A stretch of 38,440 bases of DNA from Saccharicrinis sp. (GTDB lineage: Bacteria; Bacteroidota; Bacteroidia; Bacteroidales; Marinilabiliaceae). Position numbers and translations under genes: made by a program. Every line of letters starts with the position of its first letter. Position 1 is the first letter of the stretch. The stretch spans positions 1-38,440 of the forward strand of contig JAGXIP010000265.1 of the NCBI GenBank assembly GCA_024635585.1. The letters are read 5' to 3'. The notes beneath the pieces were generated by a model, which did not search any database, had not been told where the DNA came from, and saw only the letters and a list, made by a program, of their open reading frames with translations. Positions 1-8,313 of this stretch are shown here, piece by piece.

Positions 1-647
1 ACTACGACGAGGGTGGCCAGGGGGTGAGTTATCATGATACCGATGCTGGTAATACCGGTAATATATATAGGACAGATGATGTGGATGTTGGTTCTTTCGC
101 AGATGGTTTATATAACATTGGTTGGACTACCAATGATGAGTGGCTTGAATATACTATTGATGTTGCACAAACAGATGTGTATGATATAGATATAGTTTAT
201 GCTGCGGGTAGGCCTAATAATACGGCAAAAATGGGTGTCGAATTTTTTGAAGAAGGTATTACCTTGTTTAATGATTTGGCACTGCCGAATACTAAAAATT
301 GGGATACTTACACTACCCTTAAAAAAGAAAATGTACCATTAACCGAAGGAAGTCATATTTTACGTTTAAATATTGAAACTGGCGGATGTAACATCGACAA
401 GCTAATATTTACTAAAGCAGGAGCTACAGCAATTAACGATGTGGAAGTGCCTAGCCTAAAGGTATTCCCAAATCCAAGTTCCGACGGTCAGTTTTATCTG
501 TCGGAACATGTAAATTGGGAAGTTTATTCTATCGGAGGTACTAAAGTTACGGAAGGAAGAGGACGAGAAATAAATCTTTCTCCTTTAAATAAAGGGATGT
601 GTATTCTACGAGTGGATCATGAATTTGTGAAACTCATCAATAAATAA
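1..647 (+). CDS. C-terminal part of a secreted CBM6 protein with T9SS sorting domain (5' end outside window)
   Basis: The frame is open from base 3 to the TAA at 645-647 and runs off the left edge, so the gene starts upstream. A GTG at 24 lies inside the domain and is not the start. Counting from base 3 (214 residues), about 1-137 match carbohydrate-binding module family 6: the segment GGQGVSYHDTDAGN, a TDDVDV strand, GWTTNDEWLEY and the terminal CNIDKLIF strand are typical. Residues about 150-214 form a type IX secretion C-terminal domain with the KVFPNP start and a VKLINK end. The lost upstream part is probably a glycoside hydrolase or lyase, but nothing here shows which. The protein should be exported across the outer membrane and surface-attached or released. 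Together with the GH43 and GH105 genes downstream it suggests a polysaccharide-degradation cluster. The domain assignment is firm; the substrate is unknown. Confidence 0.85.
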   Translation, partial: YDEGGQGVSYHDTDAGNTGNIYRTDDVDVGSFADGLYNIGWTTNDEWLEYTIDVAQTDVYDIDIVYAAGRPNNTAKMGVEFFEEGITLFNDLALPNTKNWDTYTTLKKENVPLTEGSHILRLNIETGGCNIDKLIFTKAGATAINDVEVPSLKVFPNPSSDGQFYLSEHVNWEVYSIGGTKVTEGRGREINLSPLNKGMCILRVDHEFVKLINK

Positions 648-713
648 CTTGGAAGTGGAACTTTAAACGATTCAATATTTTGCCAAAATAACACTAATGA
701 TCTAATTAGTGGG

Positions 714-860
714 TATAAGAAAACGCAACAATTCTCTTTCTGTCACGCTCTAACTCCCTAAAGGGAGAACCAGAACTCTCCGAAGAGAGCAAGTTCCCCT
801 TTAGGGGTTAGGGGTAGTCACGAAAGGGTATTAATGAAATAGTGAGTTTTCTATAAGACA
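714..860. repeat. Dispersed hairpin repeat, copy A (leader element)
   Basis: A 20-base arm at 750-769 (CTAACTCCCTAAAGGGAGAA) is an imperfect inverted repeat of 794-811 (TTCCCCTTTAGGGGTTAG). Between them CTCTC (776-780) pairs with GAGAG (85-89 of the same line, 785-789), so the whole block can fold into one long stem. A related copy lies at 29783-29924 with the same flanks (TATAAGAAAACG before, TCACGAA and GAGTTTTCT after). No open frame or transposase is present. It is best described as a REP-like or MITE-like element; that class name is inference. Confidence 0.75.
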
Positions 861-939
861 CTAATAATCTATTAACCTAATGATCTATCAATCTATGATT
901 CCAACAATCTCGTGTCTAACAATCTATTATCCAATTACA
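861..939 (+). repeat. Degenerate 8-bp tandem array directly before the GH43 start codon
   Basis: About ten consecutive units of 8 bp (one of 7) follow the consensus CTANNAAT, at 861, 869, 877, 885, 893, 901, 909 (7 bp), 916, 924 and 932. The array ends two bases before the ATG at 942. The units vary too much for a simple microsatellite but hold phase well. Similar arrays with other units precede four more genes in the window. Confidence 0.7.
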
Positions 940-941
940 TA

Positions 942-2486
942 ATGAAACACACTTTATTATTACTTTTAATTTCGATTACATTTACCGCACAGGCTGGTAA
1001 TCCACTTATTAAAGACATTGGCATGTCCGATCCGCACATCCGGGTTTATAAGGATACCGTTTACCTGTTTACTGGCCACGACGACCATCCCGACGACAAG
1101 TTATGGGTGATGAAAGATTGGCGGGTGTTTTCATCTACCGATTTGGTTAATTGGAAACAGGAAACAACCATATCCACAAAGGATAACTATATGCCCGACA
1201 ATTCAAAGGACTGCTGGGCTGGTGATGCCGCTACGCGAAATGGAAAATACTATTTTTATTTTTCCGATCAAAAAAGAAGTATAGGCGTTATGGTTGCTGA
1301 CTCGCCTGGCGGACATTATATTGACGCCTTAGGAAAACCCCTGGTATCGCCTATGCACGACCCAACAGCTTTTATCGACGACGATGAAAATAAGACTCCA
1401 TATATTGTTTATGGCGATAAAGCGGGGGGCGGTTATCGTGTAGCCAGGCTAAATGAAGATATGATATCCTTGGCCGAAACAACTAAACCAATCCAAATTA
1501 TTGGTGAGGAATGGGAAAGTGCGCCCAAATTTATGGATAAAAACTATCTTTTTAAACACAAGGGTACTTATTACCTGAGTTGGGGGCGCGATTATGCTAC
1601 TTCTACAAATATTTACGGCCCCTATACCTGCGTTGGTGCCATGGGCAACGGACATAAGCTTGATCAATTTGCGCACGGCAGTTTTTTTTGGTACCATGGG
1701 CAGTTTTATCACATCTGGACTTATTATTTGCGTTCAGGATTTAAATATCGCGAGTGTATAATGACCTATTGTCATTTCGATAACCAGGGCAACATTGTTA
1801 CCGATATGAATTTTTTGGATAAGCATTTTGCAAGAGGTGTAGGACAGTACGAATCATCTTGGCCAAAAATTGAGGCCGAATGGTATTATGGAAAATCAGA
1901 AGCCTTAACCAAACAAGATGCTGCAGAAGGTGGGTTTGAAATTACTAATATCGAAAATGGTAGCTGGCTTAAATTTTCCAATATGGATTTTAAAAATATT
2001 GATTTTGAAAGCAAAAGGCGTACCTTCCAGGCTCGTGTCACCCAAATAAAAAGTCCTGGAACCATCGAAATCAGGCTGGATAGCCCTACTGGATCGCTTA
2101 TCGGAACGGCAGCAGTGAAGGCAGACGATGTTCTAAATGGTAACACTAGCATATCTTGCCATCTAAACGAGGTGGAAGGTAAGAGAGATTTGTACCTCAG
2201 TTTCACTAGTGAAGTACAATCACCCTTTAACCTCAATTACTTCTCATTTGGCAGCGATGAAGCTACTTCTGTTGACGAGATGGCGGAGAAATCATTTTCC
2301 ATTTTTCCGAACCCCAGCCATAATGGTGTTTTTTATCTCAACGAAGCCCACAAATGGAATGTTTTTTATACTTCAGGGGTGCAGGTGGCTCGCGGACAAG
2401 GAACAGTGGTGGATCTATCAGGGTTTGGAACAGGTTTATATTTGTTCAGATCGGCTACTCATCGTAATAAATTGATAGTCAGATAG
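942..2486 (+). CDS. Secreted glycoside hydrolase family 43 with CBM6 and T9SS sorting domain
   Basis: A 514-residue protein. I chose the ATG at 942 over an in-frame GTG at 912 because only 942 puts a clean signal peptide first (residues 1-18, ending TAQA). Residues about 20-310 are a GH43 five-bladed propeller: DPHI supplies the putative base Asp30, HDPTAFID the pKa-modulating Asp140, and WESAP the acid Glu192, so the catalytic set looks complete. Residues about 315-440 are a CBM6-like module (KIEAEWYY at its start, GSWLKF, GTIEIRLDS, FNLNYFSF at its end). Residues about 450-514 are a type IX sorting domain (FSIFPNP start, KLIVR end). GH43 enzymes cleave alpha-L-arabinofuranosides, beta-xylosides or related linkages; the exact specificity cannot be read here. 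It is probably cell-surface exposed. The upstream region carries the hairpin repeat and the 8-bp array. Confidence 0.9.
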   Translation: MKHTLLLLLISITFTAQAGNPLIKDIGMSDPHIRVYKDTVYLFTGHDDHPDDKLWVMKDWRVFSSTDLVNWKQETTISTKDNYMPDNSKDCWAGDAATRNGKYYFYFSDQKRSIGVMVADSPGGHYIDALGKPLVSPMHDPTAFIDDDENKTPYIVYGDKAGGGYRVARLNEDMISLAETTKPIQIIGEEWESAPKFMDKNYLFKHKGTYYLSWGRDYATSTNIYGPYTCVGAMGNGHKLDQFAHGSFFWYHGQFYHIWTYYLRSGFKYRECIMTYCHFDNQGNIVTDMNFLDKHFARGVGQYESSWPKIEAEWYYGKSEALTKQDAAEGGFEITNIENGSWLKFSNMDFKNIDFESKRRTFQARVTQIKSPGTIEIRLDSPTGSLIGTAAVKADDVLNGNTSISCHLNEVEGKRDLYLSFTSEVQSPFNLNYFSFGSDEATSVDEMAEKSFSIFPNPSHNGVFYLNEAHKWNVFYTSGVQVARGQGTVVDLSGFGTGLYLFRSATHRNKLIVR

Positions 2487-2798
2487 GACGTTTTTTTTAA
2501 TACATTTATTAGCTCTGAAACCTGCCTTTCGGTAGGCGGGGAGCGAACGGTAAAAGCATAGTCGTTTAGGTCTATATGGATAAATAGATGCAAATAAAGG
2601 GCTGAAAGTCCGACTTGTAATGTATTGCTGATTTTTCAGTTCAAGCATTGCTTAACATTACCCACTATTAATCATATAGAGTCATTTTTTTAAAAACATT
2701 TAATCCAATGAAACGAGCCATGAGATTTTTTAACAGACAGGGGAGGTCATTATTGGCGAGTTCCATCGAATGCCACATAAATCAATAATTATAATGAG
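2487..2798. other. 312-bp gap with one short hairpin and no convincing gene
   Basis: The gap between the GH43 and BNR/GH105 genes holds a small hairpin (CCTGCC at 2521-2526, loop TTTC, GGTAGG at 2531-2536, one G-T pair). A run of eight T at 2491-2498 follows the GH43 stop but has no clear stem before it. A 26-codon frame at 2708-2788 has no recognisable content. I see no TAnnTTTG element, so I cannot place the promoter of the next gene. Confidence 0.5.
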
Positions 2799-5243
2799 AT
2801 GAAAAATTTATTTTTAGCCACAATCCTATTTTTATTTTTCTGTATCACCGCGCAGACTCAAAACTTTGCGAAACAGACACAGCAAAAAGTTAATGCACCA
2901 TCTTCCGAAAGCTATACTTCCATGACTTTTAATGGTGCCTGGTGTTGGTTCTCAGACCCACGAGCTGTTTATTTCGAAGGAGAGCACAAACGCACCTATT
3001 CGGGATGGGTAGATAATTTTGGCGATATACACGTGGCATCCTACGACCACGATACCCACCAGATTGAAACAAAAGTTATCTACGACGATCTGGAAATTGA
3101 CGACCATGACAACCCCTCCATCCTTATAGATAGGGAAGGACGCTTACTGGTTTTCTTTAATACGCATACCTTAGGTGCTCGACCTTTGTACATGGTTAAA
3201 TCAACCCAGCCCGAAAGCATAAGTAGTTGGAGCCCGGTTAAAGAGCTGTATCTTAACGCCAAATCAGACGATGGGCACAGGAACATGCACCACACCTATA
3301 CCAACCCAGTCAGGCTCTCGGGAGAGAACGGACGTATTTATATTTTTTGGAGAGGAGCCGATGGAAAGCCTTCCTATTCTTTTTCCGACGATGATGGAGA
3401 GAATTGGGCCGAAGGAAAAATATTCTTCATGCCCGAAGCTATCTATGCGTTCCGCCGTCCTTACACCAAAATATATTCCGATGGTGCAGATAAAATTCAT
3501 ATTACGGTAACTGATGGCCATCCCCGTAACGAAGCGGAGAATAATATCTACTACATCTGTTACCAAAAAGGTGCTTTTTATAAGGCCGACGGCACTTTAA
3601 TAAAGCGAGTTGAAGATTTGCCCATATTGCCCACCGAAGCCGATTTGGTTTATAACGCCAAACAAGGTGGTGCAAAAGCATGGAACTGGGACATAGCACA
3701 AAAGGACGATGGTAGCCCGGTTATTGCCTATGCCAAATTCCCCAACGACAGCACCCATATTTACGCTTATGCCAACTTCCATAACAAAAAATGGAACAGT
3801 TACGATTTGATTAACTCTGGAGGCTGGTTTCCCGAAACCATCGAAGGACAAGAAGAACCTGAACCCAATTATTCGGGCGGTATGTCCATCGATCACGAAT
3901 CGCCTAACACACTTTATTTGTCGATAAAAAGAAAAAATGTTTTCGAAATAGAAAAATGGACAAGCCCCAACCAAGGAAAATCATGGAAGGTGCAGAAGAT
4001 AACCGACGGCTCTACAAAAGACAACATACGTCCATTTGCAGTGAGGGATGCTAAGACCGGAAACCCAGTTCAAGTGCTGTGGATGCAGAACACCCGTTAT
4101 CCCCATTTTGCCTATGGAAGAAGATATAAGGCCATGGGAGGAGCGTTTGAAGACCGTTTTCTTACCTCAATAAAAATGGACAGGTTATCACCCACGATAA
4201 CCAATCCCTTGGATAAAGGTGATATACTAAACGTGATGCGCCAAACCGCCGACTGGCAATTCGCCAATCCTACCACCGATAAACGTGCACCTTTGCTCAA
4301 CTGGCATTATGGCGTCTATTTTTCGGGTGTTAGGGCTCTTTATGAGTTAACGGGTGAGAATCGTTATAAAGACGAGCTGATGAACATTGGACAGGCCCAC
4401 GATTGGCAGCCTATGGATCAGATATACAATGCCGATAGACTTACTGTAGTTGATACTTGGGCTTGGCTTTACGGCATCGAAAAAGAGGAAAAGATAATTG
4501 ATAAATCGCAATGGGCATTAGACATTCATCTGGGCAGAGATTATCACAAGCATACCAATGTTAGTTTTAAGAATAACCCGTTGTTTCACGAGTGGTGGTC
4601 GTGGTGCGATGCACTTTTTATGGCACCGCCCGCTTTTGCAGAGATGTGGAAAGTTACCGGTGAAACCAAATATCTCGATTACATGAACGAGCAATGGTGG
4701 AAGACCTCGGATTATCTTTATTCAAAAGACGATTCGCTATATTATAGAGATGATCGTTATTTTGACAAACTTAGCGCTAATGATAAAAAGATTTTTTGGG
4801 GGCGCGGCAATGGTTGGGTCATAGCAGGTTTGGCAAAAGTACTTACTTTGTTACCTCAGGATTTTGCAGAACGCCCAAAGTTTGAACAGCAATATAAAGA
4901 GATGGCCGCAAAATTACTTTCAATTCAGGGTAAAGATGGATTGTGGCGTGTGAGTCTTCTCGATCCCAAGTTTCTGGATATGGGCGAATCGAGCGGAAGT
5001 GCCTTATTTACTTATGCACTGGCATGGGGCTTAAATAACGGATTGGTGGACATGAAGTATCGTCCCCGCATAGAACAGGCCTGGACAGCATTGTGCAAAA
5101 ATGTGAATGAAGAAGGCCGACTGGGATATGTGCAGCAAGTGGCTGGCGATCCTTATCCCTTTACAAAGGATCAATGGCATGTGTATGCTACAGGTGCTTT
5201 TTTAATGGCAGGAAAACAGATGTATCAAATGGCCGATAAATAG
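2799..5243 (+). CDS. BNR_4 (PL24/PL25 ulvan-lyase-like) propeller fused to GH105 unsaturated uronyl hydrolase
   Basis: An 814-residue protein with an N-terminal signal peptide (about 1-21) and no type IX sorting domain, so probably periplasmic. Residues about 40-450 match the BNR_4 beta-propeller family, which contains ulvan lyases PL24 and PL25. The layout of residues reported for those lyases is present: His103 (in DDHDNP), His123 (in FFNTH), Tyr167 (in HTYTNP) and Arg185 (in FWRG). Residues about 470-810 are a GH105/GH88-type alpha/alpha barrel with WWSWCDALFMAPP (candidate catalytic Asp604), WGRGNGW and ESSGSALFTYAL. GH105 enzymes remove the 4,5-unsaturated uronic acid that a lyase leaves at the non-reducing end. 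One chain could therefore hold a lyase and the enzyme that uses its product; this is inference, since many BNR_4 proteins are uncharacterised. The alternative is an inactive binding propeller. The GH105 half is firm. Confidence 0.85.
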   Translation: MKNLFLATILFLFFCITAQTQNFAKQTQQKVNAPSSESYTSMTFNGAWCWFSDPRAVYFEGEHKRTYSGWVDNFGDIHVASYDHDTHQIETKVIYDDLEIDDHDNPSILIDREGRLLVFFNTHTLGARPLYMVKSTQPESISSWSPVKELYLNAKSDDGHRNMHHTYTNPVRLSGENGRIYIFWRGADGKPSYSFSDDDGENWAEGKIFFMPEAIYAFRRPYTKIYSDGADKIHITVTDGHPRNEAENNIYYICYQKGAFYKADGTLIKRVEDLPILPTEADLVYNAKQGGAKAWNWDIAQKDDGSPVIAYAKFPNDSTHIYAYANFHNKKWNSYDLINSGGWFPETIEGQEEPEPNYSGGMSIDHESPNTLYLSIKRKNVFEIEKWTSPNQGKSWKVQKITDGSTKDNIRPFAVRDAKTGNPVQVLWMQNTRYPHFAYGRRYKAMGGAFEDRFLTSIKMDRLSPTITNPLDKGDILNVMRQTADWQFANPTTDKRAPLLNWHYGVYFSGVRALYELTGENRYKDELMNIGQAHDWQPMDQIYNADRLTVVDTWAWLYGIEKEEKIIDKSQWALDIHLGRDYHKHTNVSFKNNPLFHEWWSWCDALFMAPPAFAEMWKVTGETKYLDYMNEQWWKTSDYLYSKDDSLYYRDDRYFDKLSANDKKIFWGRGNGWVIAGLAKVLTLLPQDFAERPKFEQQYKEMAAKLLSIQGKDGLWRVSLLDPKFLDMGESSGSALFTYALAWGLNNGLVDMKYRPRIEQAWTALCKNVNEEGRLGYVQQVAGDPYPFTKDQWHVYATGAFLMAGKQMYQMADK

Positions 5244-5270
5244 GTGAATAAAGAATGGTATTTAATGTAG

Positions 5271-5303
5271 ATGGATAAATATCATCCATTTTGTTTAGCT
5301 TTG
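5271..5303 (+). promoter_or_regulatory. Promoter -7 element with upstream inverted repeat, before the PhnA-family gene
   Basis: TAGCTTTG at 5296-5303 fits the Bacteroidota -7 consensus TAnnTTTG, about 32 bases before the ATG at 5335. Just upstream a 6-bp inverted repeat (ATGGAT 5271-5276, ATCCAT 5284-5289, 7-base spacer) could be an operator, or a weak terminator of the preceding gene because it runs into TTTTGTTT. No clear -33 TTTG is seen. Confidence 0.5.
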
Positions 5304-5334
5304 CCGCCCTATTCAGAAAAAACAAAATAATAAT

Positions 5335-5907
5335 ATGAGTGTAGAAAAAGAATTGATTGCACGCAGTGGCCTGGCATGTGAGTTGTGCAGTGCAAAAGAT
5401 GAACTGTCGGTTTATGAAGTGCCGGAATCGGCGTCAAATGGGGCAGGAGAGAGCGTGTATGTTTGTGCCACTTGTAAAGATCAAATCGAAGATCAGGGCA
5501 AGATAGATCCAAATCATTGGCGCCGTCTTAACGACAGTATGTGGAGTACAGTACCTGCAGTGCAGGTGATGGCTTGGCGCATGCTCACACGCTTAAAAGC
5601 AGAAGGCTGGCCGCAAGACTTACTAGATATGATGTACCTCGACGAGGAAACGTTAGCTTGGGCTAAGGCAGACTATGTAGATCCAGAAGATACTATAAAG
5701 CATATTGATAGCAATGGCGTTCAGCTGCAGGCAGGCGACACTGTGGTACTAATTAAAGACCTGAATGTGAAAGGCGGTGGTTTTACTGCCAAACGCGGAA
5801 CTGCCGTTAGAGGTATAAGCCTGGTGCACGATAATCCTGAGCATATTGAGGGCAAGGTTAACGGTCAGCAGATCGTACTCCTTACACAATTCGTGAAGAA
5901 AAGCTAA
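5335..5907 (+). CDS. phnA: PhnA/YjdM family zinc-ribbon protein
   Basis: A 190-residue soluble protein without a signal peptide. The N-terminus is a zinc ribbon with Cys15-x2-Cys18 and Cys44-x2-Cys47. The C-terminal third (about residues 120-190) is the small SH3-like PhnA domain, with DSNGVQLQAGDTV, the DLNVKGGG turn and VLLTQFVKK at its end. The middle (about 50-115), rich in Trp and acidic residues, is the extension of the longer Bacteroidota form. The name comes from the E. coli phosphonate region, but the family is not a phosphonate hydrolase and its role is unsettled. No C-P lyase gene lies nearby, so phosphonate use should not be inferred. It has its own -7 element upstream and a hairpin just after the stop, which suggests a single-gene transcript. 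Confidence 0.85.
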   Translation: MSVEKELIARSGLACELCSAKDELSVYEVPESASNGAGESVYVCATCKDQIEDQGKIDPNHWRRLNDSMWSTVPAVQVMAWRMLTRLKAEGWPQDLLDMMYLDEETLAWAKADYVDPEDTIKHIDSNGVQLQAGDTVVLIKDLNVKGGGFTAKRGTAVRGISLVHDNPEHIEGKVNGQQIVLLTQFVKKS

Positions 5908-5920
5908 TGGATGAACTGAA

Positions 5921-5941
5921 GGTTTCGCTTTAAGCGAAGCC
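5921..5941 (+). terminator. Hairpin after the PhnA-family gene
   Basis: GGTTTCGCTT (5921-5930) pairs with AAGCGAAGCC (5932-5941), with one G-T pair, starting 13 bases after the stop codon. A second tiny hairpin, CTCG-gtt-CGAG, follows at 5942-5952. There is no T-run behind either, so it may be a 3' stabilising stem rather than an intrinsic terminator. Confidence 0.45.
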
Positions 5942-5989
5942 CTCGGTTCGAGACTCAAAAAATAAAACATTAAAAAAATTACATTTTTT

Positions 5990-6019
5990 TACATTTGTAC
6001 GTAAAATTTAATACATTTG
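5990..6019 (+). promoter_or_regulatory. Two tandem TACATTTG promoter elements
   Basis: TACATTTG occurs at 5990-5997 and again at 6012-6019, 22 bases apart. Both fit the TAnnTTTG -7 consensus. They lie 40 to 70 bases before a 34-codon frame and have no other + strand gene to serve. The left copy could be a second promoter, or part of it could supply a TTTG -33-like element for the right copy at a shorter than usual spacing. Confidence 0.5.
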
Positions 6020-6058
6020 TCCAAGTAATCAATATGTCTAATTTTAAAAATGTGACTT

Positions 6059-6163
6059 ATGAGTTTATTTGGTATTGTTGTTGTTTTTATAGGAATTATT
6101 TTGGTGAGGAGAGAAAGAAACAAACTGATGGAAAAATTAAACGCAGCAGATTCTTTCAGATAA
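6059..6163 (+). CDS. Putative 34-residue single-pass membrane peptide
   Basis: ATG at 6059, TAA at 6161-6163. The product starts MSLFGIVVVFIGIILV, a 14-residue hydrophobic helix, followed by a positively charged segment (RRERNK, so the C-terminus is probably cytoplasmic) and a short polar tail ending DSFR. I do not recognise the family. The supports are position and build: two TACATTTG promoter elements upstream, a strong stem-and-T-run terminator 57 bases downstream, and a believable membrane-peptide layout. There is no independent evidence of translation, and the transcript could instead be a small RNA. Confidence 0.45.
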   Translation: MSLFGIVVVFIGIILVRRERNKLMEKLNAADSFR

Positions 6164-6220
6164 AACTGGACTAAAATAAGATTTCACCTAACTGTTTTGA
6201 AATAGTTATAGTAAAATAGT

Positions 6221-6251
6221 AAAAGCATCCGGACAAAGTTTGGATGCTTTT
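6221..6251. terminator. Bidirectional intrinsic terminator
   Basis: AAAAGCATCC (6221-6230) pairs perfectly with GGATGCTTTT (6242-6251) around an 11-base loop, with A- and T-runs at both ends. It can end the small + strand transcript from 6012 and the - strand gene that stops at 6270. Confidence 0.8.
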
Positions 6252-6269
6252 GCTATTTAATATCAAGCC

Positions 6270-8168
6270 TTATTCTGCTCTTTTTAGTACAGCCAAAGCA
6301 CTATCGTTTTTACGTATCTCTTCAAAAAAATTCGAGAAAGCAGAGTACTCCTCGGGACTGTAAATTCCGCTATTTAGTTCAATTTGGCGTATATAAATGA
6401 GCGTATTATCCTTTGCAATAATTTCGGATTTATAATTTCCATATTTATTTTCTATGATAAAATTCTCAGGGAGAACTTCTAATACAAAGTTTTCGGGAAT
6501 GGTATATTGGATGGTGTCAGTATTTAAAAATTCGGAATATATATGAATGTCCAAAGTGCGGTCTTCTATTTTACGCGGCACATCGTTCCACTTACTGACC
6601 ATGTTTAAGGGTAAAAATAATCTCGATCCGCTTATTGATGCGTATTTGGGCAGATTAAAGTTTACTTCCTCCACAAGGTTTGGGGTACTGTTTTCGGTAC
6701 AATTTAATTCAAAGCTATCGATGGTGAAATTGGGAATGTTGAAATCTTTGTATAAAATTTTTTTCTGTTCTTCCTTATCTTTTACTGTTAAACGGTGTTT
6801 TACATTGTACTCTAAGCCTGTGTAAGAGGACACTAGTGAAGCCGTGCAATCGCCCGATTCCATTATCTCTACATCAGCTTTTCGGGAGAGGATGTTTTGT
6901 TCTTTTCCATATTTGGGTGTTTTTGTTAGCACACCACCATCCTCGGTAATTAACAAAACCTGACGGTTATCGGTAAAATCGCCCAAAAAACCACATGGCA
7001 TAGTTTGGCTGGTGCACTCTAACCAGATAGTATCGTTGGGGAGAGGTACGCATAGTATAGCATGATTAAACTGATGACCAACGTAATCCACATCGAAACT
7101 ATAGTTTTGTGTTCCTGCATTTACCAGTGTAAAGTAGGAATTGATGCCAGCGTGTTTTAACATGGCATACATGTAGTTGGTAAGCGCCTTGCAATCGCCA
7201 TAGCCATTTTCCGATACTGTGTTTGCCGGAAAGGTTTGTATGCCACCAATACCTATCGATATATTTACGTAGCGCGTATGCGATTGCATGTATTTGTATA
7301 ATGCGTTTACTTTTGATGCATCGTTGGTGCAGGTATCCAGTAGCACATCTATTTCCTTTGTTCTATCCTCGGGTAATAAACTGCGTCCTTCGTTAAGTTC
7401 GGCCACAAATGTTCCAAAGTCTTTCCAAGTGTCCGACTTACCACTATAACCCTCATAGGTGAAATAACTAGCATTAACACTTAAGTGGGGTAAGAAATCT
7501 TTTTTCGAAGGTCGATACGGTTCACTTTTATAGGCCGGCAAATTTGTCATTTCCCATTTGATAGTTTGCTGGCTGCTTTGATCTGTTATGTATTTGTTTT
7601 GGTTGTATAATTTGGATTTTATTTTGAAATCGGATGGGTAATTGAGCACATAGGTGCTTTTTTCGATGGACAGGTTATCTTCCCAAATGGGATACCATCC
7701 ATCTATTATATAGGTGTTATCGCGCTCATAAGTAACACTATATTCTATGGTGTACGGATAGCTGTTTTTTATGGGTTTGCATATCAACATCCGGCTGTCG
7801 GAATAGATAGTGCCATAAGGATCGTAGCTCACATCCTCCAATTTGCTTTTGTTCCATTTCTCAACTTCCTGCCCCATTGCATTGTACATACGTACCAATA
7901 TGGACACAATTTTTTTGTTTTTATCGTACGAAAAAGCCTCCCAAGCCTTAGTCTTGCCTTTACTGTTGAGTATCGTTATGGCTTTTGTAAGGGTTACACG
8001 GCTTTTTGTTTGAGAAATAATATTTACTTCTATGTGTTCGTTGCGTATCACCGCACAGGCATCTTTCGTTAACGAATCAGGAATCGAAAAAGCAATGTAT
8101 TTTAAATCCTTGGCTTGTGCGCCTAAGCTTATTATTATAATCAAGAATAAGGTACAGTATTTTTGCAT
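6270..8168 (-). CDS. DUF3857/transglutaminase-like secreted protein, catalytic Cys present
   Basis: A 632-residue protein with a signal peptide (about 1-19, ending GAQA). The N-terminal half is the DUF3857 beta-rich domain. Residues about 270-390 are a transglutaminase-like fold with a complete-looking nucleophile site, ENGYGDCKALTNYM. The conserved His is in FNHAI, and the third position is in WLECTS, where Glu stands in place of the usual Asp. The C-terminal third is the DUF3858-like beta domain of these Bacteroidota proteins. The family is thought to be periplasmic or outer-membrane associated; its substrate is unknown. The next gene upstream on the same strand (8314-10353) is a diverged paralogue, separated by the heptamer array. 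A terminator lies 19 bases after the stop. No type IX sorting domain is visible. Confidence 0.85.
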   Translation of the reverse strand: MQKYCTLFLIIIISLGAQAKDLKYIAFSIPDSLTKDACAVIRNEHIEVNIISQTKSRVTLTKAITILNSKGKTKAWEAFSYDKNKKIVSILVRMYNAMGQEVEKWNKSKLEDVSYDPYGTIYSDSRMLICKPIKNSYPYTIEYSVTYERDNTYIIDGWYPIWEDNLSIEKSTYVLNYPSDFKIKSKLYNQNKYITDQSSQQTIKWEMTNLPAYKSEPYRPSKKDFLPHLSVNASYFTYEGYSGKSDTWKDFGTFVAELNEGRSLLPEDRTKEIDVLLDTCTNDASKVNALYKYMQSHTRYVNISIGIGGIQTFPANTVSENGYGDCKALTNYMYAMLKHAGINSYFTLVNAGTQNYSFDVDYVGHQFNHAILCVPLPNDTIWLECTSQTMPCGFLGDFTDNRQVLLITEDGGVLTKTPKYGKEQNILSRKADVEIMESGDCTASLVSSYTGLEYNVKHRLTVKDKEEQKKILYKDFNIPNFTIDSFELNCTENSTPNLVEEVNFNLPKYASISGSRLFLPLNMVSKWNDVPRKIEDRTLDIHIYSEFLNTDTIQYTIPENFVLEVLPENFIIENKYGNYKSEIIAKDNTLIYIRQIELNSGIYSPEEYSAFSNFFEEIRKNDSALAVLKRAE

Positions 8169-8183
8169 AGCTTATTTTTAAAT

Positions 8184-8299
8184 AGAGTTTAAAAGTTTAG
8201 AGTTCTGAGTTTAGAGTTTTGCACTGAATACTGAATACTGATAACTATTAACTGATAACTATTAACTGATTACTGTTAACTGATAACTGTTAACTGATC
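8184..8299 (-). repeat. Two period-7 arrays in the leader of the DUF3857 gene
   Basis: On the + strand, 8223-8299 is eleven exact-length heptamers of consensus ACTGATA/ACTATTA (on the gene strand, CAGTTAA and its variants). Next to it, 8184-8219 holds five units of consensus AGAGTTT, four of 7 bp and one of 8 bp. The inner end is 15 bases from the start codon of the - strand gene at 8168. The two arrays use different units but the same period. Confidence 0.85.
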
Positions 8300-8313
8300 G
8301 CCGCCAAATGCTA

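Noticed and set aside
912..941. Earlier GTG start for the GH43 gene
   Set aside because: It would add ten polar residues before a clean signal peptide and place the start inside the 8-bp array.
2708..2788. 26-codon frame before the BNR/GH105 gene
   Set aside because: It has no hydrophobic or domain-like content, no promoter element and no terminator; the length is expected by chance.
5335..5907. Phosphonoacetate hydrolase or phosphonate pathway enzyme
   Set aside because: The PhnA/YjdM zinc-ribbon family is distinct from that hydrolase, and no phosphonate genes are near.
8184..8299. Possible CRISPR array
   Set aside because: The units are only 7 bp with no spacers between them and no cas genes are present.
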